This document shows, one piece after another, positions 7,775 through 17,291 of a DNA stretch of 64,000 bases (position 1 is its first letter; every line of letters begins with the position of its first letter). A model generated the notes under the pieces. It saw only the letters and a list, made by a program, of their open reading frames with translations. It was not told where the DNA came from and ran no database searches. The stretch is from Mesorhizobium sp. LSHC420B00 (GTDB lineage Bacteria; Pseudomonadota; Alphaproteobacteria; Rhizobiales; Rhizobiaceae): assembly GCF_000503055.1 (NCBI RefSeq), contig NZ_AYVY01000002.1, positions 105,959-169,958 on the forward strand, given 5' to 3'. The translations under genes and the position numbers were made by a program.

Positions 7775-7919
7775 TCAACAAGCCAATCGGGCGGAATTGC
7801 GGCCGGACCGTCTTGTTGTGTGCTTTGGCTTGGCTCAAGAGGTTCCGCTCGAGCGGCCTTGCCCCCGGCGAACCCGGCCCCTAAACAGGCGCAACTGGCA
7901 AGAGGAGAAGGAATATCCA

Positions 7920-8264
7920 ATGAGCATTCGTCGCATCGATGTAGGCCCGCGCATGAGCCAGATCGTCATCCACGGCAACACCGTCTATCTGGCCGGTCAG
8001 GTCGGCAAGCCGGGTGGAAACGTCGGCGCCCAGACAAGAGACATTCTGGCGGCGATCGACGAATTGCTGGCCAAGGCCGGCACCGACAAGACCAAGATCC
8101 TGCAGGCGATCATCTGGCTGGCCGACATGGGCACCTTTGCTGAGATGAACGCCGAGTGGGACAAATGGGTACCACAGGGCAACACGCCGGCCCGCGCCAC
8201 CGGCGAGGCCAAGCTTGCCGGACCGGAATATCTGGTCGAGATCATTGTTACCGCGGCGATTTGA
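7920..8264 (+). CDS. RidA family protein (enamine/imine deaminase-like)
   Basis: A 114-aa protein starting MSIRRIDVGPRMSQIVIHGNTVYLAGQV. It has the RidA/YjgF fold, including the late 'PARATGEAKLAGPEYLVEIIVTAAI' segment whose Arg binds the carboxylate of imine or enamine substrates. RidA proteins hydrolyse reactive enamines made by PLP enzymes; many paralogues act in specific catabolic routes. AGGAG lies 9 nt before the ATG. It is transcribed divergently from the zinc importer and is apparently monocistronic. Confidence 0.88.
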   Translation: MSIRRIDVGPRMSQIVIHGNTVYLAGQVGKPGGNVGAQTRDILAAIDELLAKAGTDKTKILQAIIWLADMGTFAEMNAEWDKWVPQGNTPARATGEAKLAGPEYLVEIIVTAAI

Positions 8265-8279
8265 GGCGCTCCGTAGGTT

Positions 8280-8427
8280 CCCCCTCATCCGGCCGCTTCG
8301 CGGCCACCTTCTCCCCGAGGGGAGAAGAGACTGGCGCTGGCACCAGCGATCTCCTCTCCCCTCGGGGAGAGGTCGGATTGCCCCGAATTGCTCTTCGCAA
8401 TTCCGTCGGCAATCCGGGTGAGGGGGT
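8280..8427. repeat. palindromic intergenic repeat, family B (copy 1)
   Basis: Between ridA and hutC. The ends are mutual inverted repeats (CCCCCTCATCCGG and CCGGGTGAGGGGG). Inside are two hairpins: 'CTTCTCCCCGAGGGGAGAAG' and a CTCTCCCCTCGGGGAGAG stem. The same CTTCTCCC...GGGAGAAG motif recurs at 28.0 and 29.4 kb. It is typical of rhizobial intergenic palindromes and may also end convergent transcripts. Confidence 0.8.
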
Positions 8428-8447
8428 CTGACCCTCAGTTGAAATGC

Positions 8448-9209
8448 TCACCCCTGCGACGGCGTGAACCGCGCCACCAGCGTATGGCTCTCGGCCGCGT
8501 AGGTGAACCGGACATGGGTGACGGGGTGCTCGGCGCTCCATGTTCGCCGCTCGATCACCAGGCACGGCGCGCCGGTCGCGATGTCGAGAGCCGCCGCGAT
8601 GTGCTTTTCGGCGGCAACCGCGCGGATGCGATGCTCGGCCGCACTCCATGGCACACGGCCGATCAGCCACGGACCGGGCGCCGTGTCGAAAAACGCCTCT
8701 TCGGCGGCCTCCGGCACGGCAGCCAGGTTGATCAGCCGCTGCTCGTGGGCGAACGGCCGGTTGCCGGCGAAATGCCGGCATTCCAGCGCCAGCACCGGCC
8801 CGGCGACGTCGAGTTCCAGCAGGGCGCGATCGTCGGCACTGCTGCGCCTTCTGCTTCCCGCCACGCGCTCGTAGCGGTAGGGCAGGCCAAGTGCCTCGAC
8901 CTCGATTCGGATGTCGTGGATTTCGAGAACGGCCGCCTGCGATTGCGGCCGGCGGACAAAACTGCCGGAGCGACGCCGGCGCTCGATCAGCCCGGCCTTG
9001 GCCAATTGCGACAGCGCCTTGTTCACCGTCATGCGCGAACATCTGTATTCTTCCGTCAGTTCATGCTCGAACGGAATGCGGTGGCCGGGCGCCCAGGCGC
9101 CGGACAGGATCCGTTCGCTAATGTCCGACAGGATGCGCTGGTGTAGCGAAAGGGCCTCGCCGCCGTCCGCGCTTCCAGAATCCGCGCTTATCGCCTCGAT
9201 CATGCTCAT
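8448..9209 (-). CDS. hutC: histidine utilisation repressor
   Basis: A 253-aa GntR-family regulator of the HutC/FarR subfamily. The N-terminal winged HTH (about 25-95) reads 'LHQRILSDISERILSGAWAPGHRIPFEHELTEEYRCSRMTVNKALSQLAKAGLIERRRRSGSFV'. The C-terminal UTRA ligand-binding domain follows (~100-250, 'ALLELDVAGPVLALECRHFAGNRPFAHEQRLIN'). HutC represses hut genes and is released by urocanate. The start overlaps the hutF stop (ATGA), so it is made from the hutF transcript. A 14-bp palindrome in the divergent hutF/hutI promoter region is the likely operator. Confidence 0.93.
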   Translation of the reverse strand: MSMIEAISADSGSADGGEALSLHQRILSDISERILSGAWAPGHRIPFEHELTEEYRCSRMTVNKALSQLAKAGLIERRRRSGSFVRRPQSQAAVLEIHDIRIEVEALGLPYRYERVAGSRRRSSADDRALLELDVAGPVLALECRHFAGNRPFAHEQRLINLAAVPEAAEEAFFDTAPGPWLIGRVPWSAAEHRIRAVAAEKHIAAALDIATGAPCLVIERRTWSAEHPVTHVRFTYAAESHTLVARFTPSQG

Positions 9210-10585
9210 GCCGAAAGCGCCGTCATCACCTTGCGGAAGCGCTCGGCAATGGCATCGCGTCTTGCATGCCTGCCGTCGCTGACCAGTTTCCTGCCATGCA
9301 CCCAGACGCAATCGATCTTGGTGCCGTTGGCAAAAATCCAGGCGTCGAGGATCGCATCACCTGCCTTGCCCGCCAACGATGGATGCTTGCCGTCGAGCGA
9401 GACGAGATCGGCCGAGGCACCGGCAGTGATCCGCGAGGCGCCGGCGCCCAACGCGGAACTGCCACCCTCGAGCGCCGCATCGAACAACGCGCGACCGGTC
9501 GATCCGCCGGCCACCGCCAACACGTTGCGGGCGCGGTGGGCGAGGCGCTGCGAATATTCGAGTTGCCGCAACTCGTTCGGCAGGCCGATCAGCACGTTGG
9601 AATCCGAACCGATGCCGAAGCGGCCGCCATGCTGCATGAACAGCGGCGCGGCAAAGGTGCCGTCGCCGAGATTGGCCTCGGTGATCGGGCAGAGGCCGGC
9701 AACGGCGCCGCTTTTCGCCATATCGGTCGTCTCGGTGTCGGTCATGTGGGTGGCGTGGATGAGGCACCAGCGCTGGTCGACCTTGGCATTGGCAAGCAGC
9801 CATTCGACCGGCCGCGCCCCGGACCAGGCAAGGCAGTCCTCGACCTCCTTCATCTGCTCGGCGATGTGGATGTGGATCGGCCCCTCCGGCGCCATCGCCG
9901 TGATGTTTTCCAGTTCCTCGGGTGTCACGGCACGCAGGCTGTGTGGGGCCACGCCGACGACAGCCTGAGTCAACGCGCGAAGGGATTCGCGGCTTTTCTC
10001 AACAAGCCGCGAGAACTGGTTCACATCGTTGATGAATCGCCGCTGGCCTTCATTTGGCGCAGCGCCGCCGAAAGAGGAATGCGCGTAGAACACCGGCAGC
10101 AAAGTCAGCCCGATGCCTGTCTCGGACGCTGCAGCAATGATACGCTCCGCCATCTCGGCGATGTTGGCATAGGGCCGGCCGTCGCGGTCGTGGTGCAGAT
10201 AGTGAAACTCGCCGACGCGCGAGAACCCGGCCTCCAGCATCTCGACATAGAGTTGCGCCGCGACCGCCTCGACCTGGTCCGGCGTCATCGACAGCGCGAA
10301 ACGATACATCACCTCGCGCCAGTTCCAGAAACTGTCGGCGGAAGGGCCGCGCAATTCGGCAAGGCCGGCCATGCCGCGCTGGAAGGCATGGCTGTGCAGG
10401 TTCGGCATGCCGGACAAAAGGATAGAATGGCGCTCGTCGCCGGGCAGAGGCGAGGTATTCGCCTCGGCCGTTGCGATCTTGCCGTCGGAGATTACGATCC
10501 GCACATCGCTGCGCCAGCCGTCGGGCAGAAGTGCCTGTTCCGCAAAAATCGCCGTCACGTCTTTCTCCAAATCCCGGTTGGCCAT
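9206..10585 (-). CDS. hutF: formimidoylglutamate deiminase
   Basis: A 459-aa amidohydrolase-fold enzyme that deiminates N-formimidoyl-L-glutamate to N-formyl-L-glutamate, which HutG then cleaves. The metal ligands are seen in 'GMPNLHSHAFQRGM' (HxH), 'PIHIHIAEQMKEVEDC', 'LIHATHMTDTE' and 'GIGSDSNVLI'. Its presence together with hutG indicates the five-step histidine pathway. The start at MANRDLEKD is chosen because longer frames run into the palindromic promoter region. It is the first gene of the minus-strand hutF-hutC unit. Confidence 0.95.
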   Translation of the reverse strand: MANRDLEKDVTAIFAEQALLPDGWRSDVRIVISDGKIATAEANTSPLPGDERHSILLSGMPNLHSHAFQRGMAGLAELRGPSADSFWNWREVMYRFALSMTPDQVEAVAAQLYVEMLEAGFSRVGEFHYLHHDRDGRPYANIAEMAERIIAAASETGIGLTLLPVFYAHSSFGGAAPNEGQRRFINDVNQFSRLVEKSRESLRALTQAVVGVAPHSLRAVTPEELENITAMAPEGPIHIHIAEQMKEVEDCLAWSGARPVEWLLANAKVDQRWCLIHATHMTDTETTDMAKSGAVAGLCPITEANLGDGTFAAPLFMQHGGRFGIGSDSNVLIGLPNELRQLEYSQRLAHRARNVLAVAGGSTGRALFDAALEGGSSALGAGASRITAGASADLVSLDGKHPSLAGKAGDAILDAWIFANGTKIDCVWVHGRKLVSDGRHARRDAIAERFRKVMTALSA

Positions 10586-10614
10586 GTGATGATAGCGCTT
10601 GCAGTGCCTTTTGA

Positions 10615-10628
10615 TATGTATATACATA
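10615..10628. promoter_or_regulatory. HutC operator candidate in the hutF/hutI divergent region
   Basis: TATGTATATACATA is a perfect 14-bp palindrome between the two divergent hut operons, 30 bp from hutF and 17 bp from hutI. Known HutC sites are TGTATA/TATACA-type palindromes, so one site could repress both directions. The binding protein is inferred from context. Confidence 0.7.
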
Positions 10629-10644
10629 ATAACTCCCGATTGAA

Positions 10645-11892
10645 ATGGAAAAGATGATGGCTGGAGAGAGCAAAAGCCGGGCAGGGGAGGTTCGCCTCTG
10701 GCGCAATGCGCGCCTCGCGACCATGGCCGAAAGCAGCGCCGGGTTAGGCGTCGTCGAGCACGGTGCAATCGCCGTGCGCAACGGCCGGATCCTCTATGGC
10801 GGGCCGGAAGCCGACATGCCGGCAGCACTCCGCGAGGGCGCCGAGGCGACCGACTGCGAAGGCCGCTGGATCACGCCTGGCCTGATCGACTGCCACACCC
10901 ATCTGGTCCATGTCGGCAACCGTGCCAATGAATTCGAGATGCGGCTGGCCGGCGCCACCTATGAGGAGGTCGCCAAGGCCGGCGGCGGCATCGTTTCCTC
11001 GGTCAAGGCACTGCGCGCTGCGAGCGAGGACGAGCTGGTCGCCCAGTCGCTGCCACGCCTCGACGCGCTGATCGCCGAAGGCGTCGCCACCGTCGAGATC
11101 AAATCCGGCTACGGTCTCGACCTCGAAAACGAGAAGAAGTCGCTGCGCGCCGCGCGACGGCTGGGCGGTGAGCGGCCGGTGACGGTCAGAACCACTTTCC
11201 TCGGCGCTCATGCGCTGCCGCCCGAAGCAAAAGGTGACAAGGACGCCTTTATCGATCTTGTCGCCAACGAGATTTTGCCGGCCGTCGCGGCCGAGGGCCT
11301 GGCCGATGCCGTCGACGGCTTTTGCGAAGGCATCGCCTTTTGGCCGGAGCAGATTTCTCGCGTGTTCGATGCGGCCAAGGCGGCGGGCCTGCCGGTCAAG
11401 CTTCATGCGGACCAGCTGTCCAATCTGCACGGCGCGGAACTTGCGGCGCGCTATGGTGCGCTATCGGCCGACCACCTCGAATACGCCGACGAGGCAGGTG
11501 CGGTGGCAATGGCGAAGGCAGGAACCGTGGCGACCATCTTGCCCGGCGCCTACTACTTTATCCGCGAGACCAAGAAGCCGCCGATCGCCCTGTTTCGCCA
11601 GCATGGCGTCAGGATGGCCGTTGCCACCGATAACAATCCGGGCACCTCGCCGCTGACCTCGCTGCTGCTGACCATGAACATGGCGGCGACATTGTTCGGC
11701 CTGACCGTCGATGAATGCCTTGCCGGCGTTACGCGCGAGGCTGCCCGCGCGCTCGGGCTGCTTGGACAGACCGGCACGCTGGAAGCCGGAAAATCCGCCG
11801 ATCTGGCGATCTGGGACGTCGAGCGCCCGGCCGAACTCGTCTACCGCATGGGCTTCAATCCGCTGCATGCCCGCATCTGGAGGGGACAATGA
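10645..11892 (+). CDS. hutI: imidazolonepropionase
   Basis: A 415-aa amidohydrolase that opens imidazolonepropionate to N-formimidoylglutamate. Metal ligands: '[12 protein letters not shown]' (HxH), '[10 protein letters not shown]', '[10 protein letters not shown]' and '[13 protein letters not shown]' (Asp). The typical '[18 protein letters not shown]' and '[11 protein letters not shown]' segments are present. The exact start is uncertain among ATGs at 10645, 10654 and 10657. The stop overlaps the hutH start (ATGA). Confidence 0.96.
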   Translation: MEKMMAGESKSRAGEVRLWRNARLATMAESSAGLGVVEHGAIAVRNGRILYGGPEADMPAALREGAEATDCEGRWITPGLIDCHTHLVHVGNRANEFEMRLAGATYEEVAKAGGGIVSSVKALRAASEDELVAQSLPRLDALIAEGVATVEIKSGYGLDLENEKKSLRAARRLGGERPVTVRTTFLGAHALPPEAKGDKDAFIDLVANEILPAVAAEGLADAVDGFCEGIAFWPEQISRVFDAAKAAGLPVKLHADQLSNLHGAELAARYGALSADHLEYADEAGAVAMAKAGTVATILPGAYYFIRETKKPPIALFRQHGVRMAVATDNNPGTSPLTSLLLTMNMAATLFGLTVDECLAGVTREAARALGLLGQTGTLEAGKSADLAIWDVERPAELVYRMGFNPLHARIWRGQ

Positions 11893-13424
11893 CCGAACTC
11901 AAGCTAAGGCCAGGCAATGCCACGCTGGCCGATTGGCGCGCCATCTATCGCGGCGCCGCACTGAGGCTCGACGATGCCTGCCGGCCGAAGATCAAGGCCA
12001 GCGCCGAGGCCGTCGCCAGGATCGTTGCCAAGGGCGAGCCGGTCTATGGCATCAACACCGGCTTCGGCAAGCTGGCCAGCGTGCGCATCCCCGCCGCCGA
12101 CCTCGAGACGCTGCAGCGAAACGTCGTGCTGTCACATGCCGCCGGCGTCGGCGAGCCGATGCCGGTGGCAATTTGCCGGCTGATGATGGCGCTGAAGCTG
12201 GCCAGCCTGGCCCAGGGCGCCTCCGGCGTGCGGCCGCAGACGATCGAGCTGCTCGAGGCGATGCTGGCCAACGACGTTATTCCCGTGGTGCCGGCGCAAG
12301 GCTCGGTTGGAGCTTCCGGCGACCTCGCGCCGCTGTCGCACATGACCGCGGTGATGATCGGCGTCGGCGAATGTTTTACCCCGCATGGTCGCTTTCCCGC
12401 CAAGGTCGCCTTCGTTTCGCACGGCCTGGAGCCGGTGACATTGGGCGCCAAGGAAGGCCTGGCGCTGCTCAACGGCACCCAGTTTTCGACCGCCTATACG
12501 CTGGCAGCTTTGTTCGAGGCGGAAGTGCTCTACCAGTCGGCACTGGTCGCCGGCGCGCTGTCGACCGATGCCGCCAAGGGCTCCGACGCGCCCTTCGATC
12601 CACGCATCCATCTGCTCAGGAAACATCGCGGCCAGATCGAGACGGCCGAGGCGTTGCGCAATTTGATGGCCGGCAGCGCCATCCGTGAATCGCACCGCGT
12701 CGGCGACGAGCGCGTGCAGGACCCATACTGCCTGCGCTGCCAGCCGCAGGTGATGGGCGCAGCACTCAGCGTGCTGCGTCAGGCCGCCGATACGCTCGGC
12801 ACCGAGGCCAATGGCGTCACCGACAATCCGCTGATCTTTGCCGAGGACGACACAGCGCTTTCTGGCGGAAATTTCCACGCCGAGCCGGTGGCCTTCGCCG
12901 CCGACATGATCGCGCTCGCCGTCTGCGAGATCGGCTCGCTGTCGGAACGCCGCATCGCCATGCTGGTCGACCCAGCGCTGTCGGGCATGCCGGCCTTTCT
13001 GACGCCCAAGCCGGGTCTGAATTCCGGTTTCATGATCCCGCAAGTGACAGCCGCGGCGCTCGTCTCGGAAAACAAACAAAAGGCCTATCCGGCCAGCGTC
13101 GATTCGATCCCGACCTCGGCCAACCAGGAAGACCATGTCTCGATGGCGGCGCACGGCGCGCGCCGGCTCATCGGCATGGTCGAGAACGCGACGGCCGTCA
13201 TCGGCATCGAATTGCTGGCCGCCGCGCAAGGCTGCGATTTCCATGCCCCGCTGGCCTCGAGCACGGCGCTGGAGGCGGTGCGCCGGCTGGTCAGGGCAGA
13301 GGTGCCGCATCTCGACAACGACCGGCACTTCCATCCCGACATGGAGAAGGCCATCGCCTTGGTACGCAGCGGCGCGGCGGTGGAAGCGGCAAGCGCGGTA
13401 AAGCTGCCGGGAGTGACGTCGTGA
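11889..13424 (+). CDS. hutH: histidine ammonia-lyase
   Basis: A 511-aa enzyme that deaminates histidine to urocanate. The A142-S143-G144 triad ('[14 protein letters not shown]') forms the self-made MIO electrophile. '[11 protein letters not shown]' near residue 53, '[16 protein letters not shown]' and '[14 protein letters not shown]' supply other active-site residues. Length matches the family. The start overlaps hutI. After hutH the operon is interrupted by ~490 bp of repeats before hutG, so downstream genes may have their own promoter. Confidence 0.97.
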   Translation: MTELKLRPGNATLADWRAIYRGAALRLDDACRPKIKASAEAVARIVAKGEPVYGINTGFGKLASVRIPAADLETLQRNVVLSHAAGVGEPMPVAICRLMMALKLASLAQGASGVRPQTIELLEAMLANDVIPVVPAQGSVGASGDLAPLSHMTAVMIGVGECFTPHGRFPAKVAFVSHGLEPVTLGAKEGLALLNGTQFSTAYTLAALFEAEVLYQSALVAGALSTDAAKGSDAPFDPRIHLLRKHRGQIETAEALRNLMAGSAIRESHRVGDERVQDPYCLRCQPQVMGAALSVLRQAADTLGTEANGVTDNPLIFAEDDTALSGGNFHAEPVAFAADMIALAVCEIGSLSERRIAMLVDPALSGMPAFLTPKPGLNSGFMIPQVTAAALVSENKQKAYPASVDSIPTSANQEDHVSMAAHGARRLIGMVENATAVIGIELLAAAQGCDFHAPLASSTALEAVRRLVRAEVPHLDNDRHFHPDMEKAIALVRSGAAVEAASAVKLPGVTS

Positions 13425-13472
13425 GACTGTACGCCGCCACAGCTCGGACGTTGGCGAAACCCTCGACGCCAG

Positions 13473-13524
13473 CTGATCTCCCCCCAAGTGGGGGAGATGC
13501 CCGGCAGGGCAGAGGAGGGCGCTG
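13473..13524. repeat. half copy of palindromic repeat family A
   Basis: A single arm (GATCTCCCCCC...GGGGGAGATGCCCGGCAGGGCAGAGGAGGG) downstream of hutH. It is preceded by a degraded piece of the family core (ACGTTGGCGAAA). It is one end of the composite element found complete at 13728-13886. Confidence 0.7.
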
Positions 13525-13572
13525 TCCCGCCAACCTCAGCCCGGCAACACCGAAACTTTCAAAGCCAGAAAC

Positions 13573-13596
13573 AAAAAACCCGCCTCAAGGGCGGGT
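13573..13596 (-). terminator. rho-independent terminator on the minus strand, no recognised gene upstream
   Basis: On the minus strand ACCCGCC, a 5-nt loop and GGCGGGT are followed by six or more T residues, a textbook intrinsic terminator. On the plus strand the hairpin has no following T-run, so it does not terminate the hut operon. The minus strand just upstream has no annotated gene. An open frame through the hairpin contains the Met/Val/Ile-rich run MGMVMIVTGDPP. This could be the end of a small RNA or a leader-peptide attenuator. Confidence 0.7.
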
Positions 13597-13727
13597 CGCC
13601 GGTGACAATCATCACCATACCCATATTAGTGGCATAGCTGCCGGCACAAAGCAAGAACAAAATACGTTGCGAGCGATAAAAACCGAGGTCGATGTTGACG
13701 GACAATTGCAAGGTCGCGTTCTGCCGC

Positions 13728-13886
13728 GCCCCCCTCTGTCCTGCCGGGCATCTCCCCCACGAGTGGGGAGATTGGCCGTTACACTGGCTTTCGCCAATCT
13801 CCAACGTTGCAGGACTGAGCGAGGCGCCGCAGCTGCCAATCTCCCCCCTTGTGGGGGAGATGCCCGGCAGGGCAGAGGGGGGCGCC
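13728..13886. repeat. composite palindromic repeat, family A (copy 1)
   Basis: Two inverted arms (CCCCCCTCTGTCCTGCCGG...CATCTCCCCC and the reverse) surround a core of about 72 nt containing GCTTTCGCCAAT, CAACGT and CTGCCAATC. It sits between hutH and hutG. The same core is found at 30308-30460 in this orientation and inverted at 55415-55569, so the whole ~155-bp unit is the repeat, not just the arms. Confidence 0.85.
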
Positions 13887-13914
13887 GTAGAGCTCCAACG
13901 CGCGGAGACTTCTC

Positions 13915-14724
13915 ATGACTTGGCTCACCGTCACCCGAGGCACGGCACCCCTGCTGGTTTCGATCCCGCATACCGGTATCGATCTGGCCGGCCTCGACAA
14001 CCGACTTATCTCGCTCTGGCTCGGCCGCCGTGACGCCGACTGGTGGATCGACAAGCTTTATGATTTCGCCGAGAGCCTTGGCGCGACGGTGGTGCATACG
14101 GCGATCTCGCGCACCGTCATCGACGTCAACCGCGATCCGTCTGGCGTTTCGCTCTATCCCGGCCAGACGACGACTGGGCTCTGCCCGACCGAGACCTTCG
14201 ACGGCGATCCGCTCTACCGCGAAGGCGAGGAGCCGGGGCCGTCTGAGATCGACGAACGCCGCGAAAAATTCTTCGTGCCCTATCATGCCGCGTTGCAGGC
14301 CGAGATCGACAGGCTGCGCGCTTTGCACGGGAAGATCGTCGTCTATGACTGCCACTCGATCCGTTCGGTGCTGCCGCGCCTGTTCGAAGGCAAATTGCCG
14401 CTCTTCAATCTCGGCACCAATGACGGCAAGAGCGCCGATCTGGCGGTGCAGGAGAAAGTCACGCAGATTGTCGCCGAAACCGGCGAGAGCTTCGTCGTCA
14501 ACGGCCGCTTCAAGGGCGGCTGGATCACGCGTCATTTCGGCCAGCCGCAAGCCGGCGTCCACGCGCTGCAGATGGAGCTCTCCAACCGTGGCTATCTGCG
14601 CGAGCCCGAAGGCAAGGGCGAACCGGATAACTGGCCGGTGCCTTACGACGCCGAATTCGCAGCGCCGATCCGCGTCACGCTGAGAAAGATCCTGGAAACG
14701 GCGATCGCCTGGGCTGAACGCTGA
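13915..14724 (+). CDS. hutG: N-formylglutamate deformylase
   Basis: A 269-aa N-formylglutamate amidohydrolase, the last step of this hut route, giving glutamate and formate. Family motifs are '[13 protein letters not shown]', '[13 protein letters not shown]' and '[20 protein letters not shown]', with a C-terminal '[16 protein letters not shown]'. It is unrelated to arginase-type HutG. It follows the repeat region and is 32 bp ahead of hutU. A second, more divergent family member lies at 40110-40886. Confidence 0.94.
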   Translation: MTWLTVTRGTAPLLVSIPHTGIDLAGLDNRLISLWLGRRDADWWIDKLYDFAESLGATVVHTAISRTVIDVNRDPSGVSLYPGQTTTGLCPTETFDGDPLYREGEEPGPSEIDERREKFFVPYHAALQAEIDRLRALHGKIVVYDCHSIRSVLPRLFEGKLPLFNLGTNDGKSADLAVQEKVTQIVAETGESFVVNGRFKGGWITRHFGQPQAGVHALQMELSNRGYLREPEGKGEPDNWPVPYDAEFAAPIRVTLRKILETAIAWAER

Positions 14725-14756
14725 CGCACGGCGCACCTCACTCGAAAGGGACAATC

Positions 14757-16427
14757 ATGACCGATCCTCGCCACAATATCCGTGAAGTGCGCAGCCCGCG
14801 CGGCAGCGAGCTCAACGCCCGCACCTGGCTGACGGAAGCGCCGTTGCGCATGCTGATGAACAATCTCGATCCGGACGTCGCCGAAAATCCCAACGAACTG
14901 GTCGTCTATGGCGGCATCGGCCGGGCGGCGCGCACCTGGAACGATTTCGACCGCATCGTTGCCTCGCTGAAGACGCTTGCCGACGACGAGACGCTGCTGG
15001 TGCAATCCGGCAAGCCGGTCGGCGTGTTCCGCACCCATCCTGATGCGCCGCGCGTGCTGATCGCCAATTCGAATCTCGTGCCGCACTGGGCGACATGGGA
15101 GAAGTTCAACGAGCTCGATAGAAAAGGCCTTATGATGTACGGCCAGATGACGGCCGGCTCATGGATCTACATCGGCACGCAAGGCATCGTGCAGGGCACC
15201 TACGAGACCTTCGTCGAGGCAGGCCGTCAGCACTATGGCGGCAATCTCAAAGGCAAATGGATCCTGACCGGCGGCCTCGGCGGCATGGGTGGTGCCCAGC
15301 CGCTCGCAGCAGTCATGGCCGGCGCCTGCTGCCTGGCGGTCGAATGCGATCCCGACCGCATCGATTTCCGGCTGCGCACCCGTTATGTCGACGAGCGCGC
15401 CGACACGCTCGACGAGGCTCTGGAGAAGATCGAGCGCTGGACCAAAGCCGGTGAGGCGAAATCGGTCGGCCTGGTCGGCAACACCGCCGACATCGTGCCG
15501 GAACTGGTGCGGCGCGGCGTACGCCCCGACATCGTCACCGACCAGACCTCGGCGCATGACCCGCTCAACGGCTATCTGCCCAAGGGCTGGTCGCTGGCCG
15601 AATGGCGCGAGAAGCGCACCAGCGACCCGAAGGCGGTCGAAAAGGCTGCCCGCGCGTCGATGCGCGAGCATGTCGAGGCGATGGTGGCGTTCTGGAACGC
15701 CGGCGTGCCGACGCTCGACTACGGCAACAACATCCGCCAGGTGGCGAAGGAGGAGGGATTTGAGAATGCCTTTGCCTTCCCGGGTTTCGTGCCGGCTTAT
15801 ATCCGTCCGCTGTTTTGCCGCGGCATCGGCCCGTTCCGCTGGGCAGCACTTTCCGGCGATCCCGAGGATATCTACAGAACCGACGCCAAGGTGCGCGAGC
15901 TGACTCCTGGTAACACCCATCTGCACAACTGGCTCGACATGGCGCGTGAGCGCATCGCCTTCCAAGGGTTGCCGGCCCGCATCTGCTGGGTTGGCCTTGG
16001 CGACCGCCACCGGCTCGGCCTCGCCTTCAACGAGATGGTCGCCAGCGGCGAACTGAAGGCACCGGTGGTCATCGGCCGCGACCACCTCGATTCCGGCTCG
16101 GTCGCCTCGCCGAACCGCGAGACGGAGGCGATGAAGGACGGCTCCGATGCCGTCTCCGACTGGCCGCTGCTCAACGCCTTGCTCAACACCGCGTCCGGTG
16201 CCACCTGGGTGTCGCTGCACCATGGCGGCGGCGTCGGCATGGGCTTTTCGCAGCATGCCGGCATGGTTATCGTCGCCGACGGCACGCGTGAGGCGGCCAA
16301 GCGCCTTGAGCGGGTTCTGTGGAACGATCCGGCGACGGGCGTCATGCGTCACGCCGACGCCGGCTACGACATCGCGATCGAGTGCGCCAGGGAGAACCAG
16401 CTCAACCTGCCCGGCATATTGGGCTGA
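14757..16427 (+). CDS. hutU: urocanate hydratase (urocanase)
   Basis: A 556-aa NAD-dependent enzyme that hydrates urocanate to imidazolonepropionate. Family motifs: '[15 protein letters not shown]', '[38 protein letters not shown]' (NAD-binding), '[12 protein letters not shown]' and '[15 protein letters not shown]' (active-site Cys-Arg-Gly). The length is the family's usual one. It is preceded by AAAGGGA and placed between hutG and hutD. Confidence 0.97.
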   Translation: MTDPRHNIREVRSPRGSELNARTWLTEAPLRMLMNNLDPDVAENPNELVVYGGIGRAARTWNDFDRIVASLKTLADDETLLVQSGKPVGVFRTHPDAPRVLIANSNLVPHWATWEKFNELDRKGLMMYGQMTAGSWIYIGTQGIVQGTYETFVEAGRQHYGGNLKGKWILTGGLGGMGGAQPLAAVMAGACCLAVECDPDRIDFRLRTRYVDERADTLDEALEKIERWTKAGEAKSVGLVGNTADIVPELVRRGVRPDIVTDQTSAHDPLNGYLPKGWSLAEWREKRTSDPKAVEKAARASMREHVEAMVAFWNAGVPTLDYGNNIRQVAKEEGFENAFAFPGFVPAYIRPLFCRGIGPFRWAALSGDPEDIYRTDAKVRELTPGNTHLHNWLDMARERIAFQGLPARICWVGLGDRHRLGLAFNEMVASGELKAPVVIGRDHLDSGSVASPNRETEAMKDGSDAVSDWPLLNALLNTASGATWVSLHHGGGVGMGFSQHAGMVIVADGTREAAKRLERVLWNDPATGVMRHADAGYDIAIECARENQLNLPGILG

Positions 16428-16435
16428 GCCGCGCC

Positions 16436-17023
16436 TTGCGCATCCTTCGGGCCTCGGAATACCGGTCGATGCCGTGGAAGAACGGCGGCGGCGTGACGAC
16501 GGAGATTGCCGTCTCGCCGGCAGGTGCTGGGCTCGACGATTTCGACTGGCGCGTCTCGATGGCGCTGGTCGAGGGCGGCGGCCCGTTTTCCGGCTTTCCC
16601 GGCGTCGACCGGACTTTGGCCTTGCTGGAAGGCGAGGGCATGGTCCTCGATATCGCCGGCCGGCCGCCGGTCGAAATCACCAAGGCTTCCGCACCGCTTG
16701 CCTTTCCGGCCGACGTGCCAACGCAAGCGACGCTGATCGCCGGTCCGATCACCGACCTCAACGTCATGACCCGCCGGACCCGGGCGATCCACCAGATCGA
16801 GCGCCTGTTGATTTCGGCTCCGACGAAAATCCGGTTTGGAGCCGATGAAACACTCATCCTGTCCCTCGACGGCGAGCTTAGGGTGGCCGGCGCCGCGCCC
16901 GTGCAACTGGGGCCGCTCGATGCGCTGTTGCTCGGGCCGCAAGCGCCGGAACTGCGCCTTGATCCCGTCCGGCCGGCGATGCTGTTCGTGATCCGCATCG
17001 ATCGCATTGCCGGCAACGATTAA
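16436..17023 (+). CDS. hutD: HutD family cupin protein
   Basis: About 195 aa, beginning RILRASEYRSMPWKNGGGVTTEIAVSP. It is a bicupin of the HutD/Ves family, often found at the end of hut operons and thought to modulate histidine catabolism; its biochemical role is not settled. No ATG is near the start of homology. A TTG at 16436, 9 bp after the hutU stop, fits the N-terminus; a CTG at 16424 overlapping the hutU stop is an alternative. The last recognisable gene of the operon. Confidence 0.82.
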   Translation: MRILRASEYRSMPWKNGGGVTTEIAVSPAGAGLDDFDWRVSMALVEGGGPFSGFPGVDRTLALLEGEGMVLDIAGRPPVEITKASAPLAFPADVPTQATLIAGPITDLNVMTRRTRAIHQIERLLISAPTKIRFGADETLILSLDGELRVAGAAPVQLGPLDALLLGPQAPELRLDPVRPAMLFVIRIDRIAGND

Positions 17024-17291
17024 CGCCTGTTTCCAAACATGATCGAGACGCCGGTCAAATATTGCGTAAGCTGGTCCCTGCATCACGAAAAAGCCTGAAT
17101 CTTCCGCCGATCAGAAGCCGAAACGATGCTCGGAGGCGCTCGCCTGGAAGTTGTCGAAAGACGACACCTTGTCGTGGTGCGGAAACAAACATTCGGCCAA
17201 GTGTTGCGATGCAACCAATTGCATTTGGACCGGTTTTAGGGACATTGCCGTGGCGGTGACGCCGCACTGCGTCCCCAACACGGAACCTTAG

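Noticed and set aside
8280-8427. Possible CRISPR-like repeats in the palindromic intergenic regions
   Set aside because: Only one or two inverted units per site, no regular direct repeats or unique spacers, and no cas genes.
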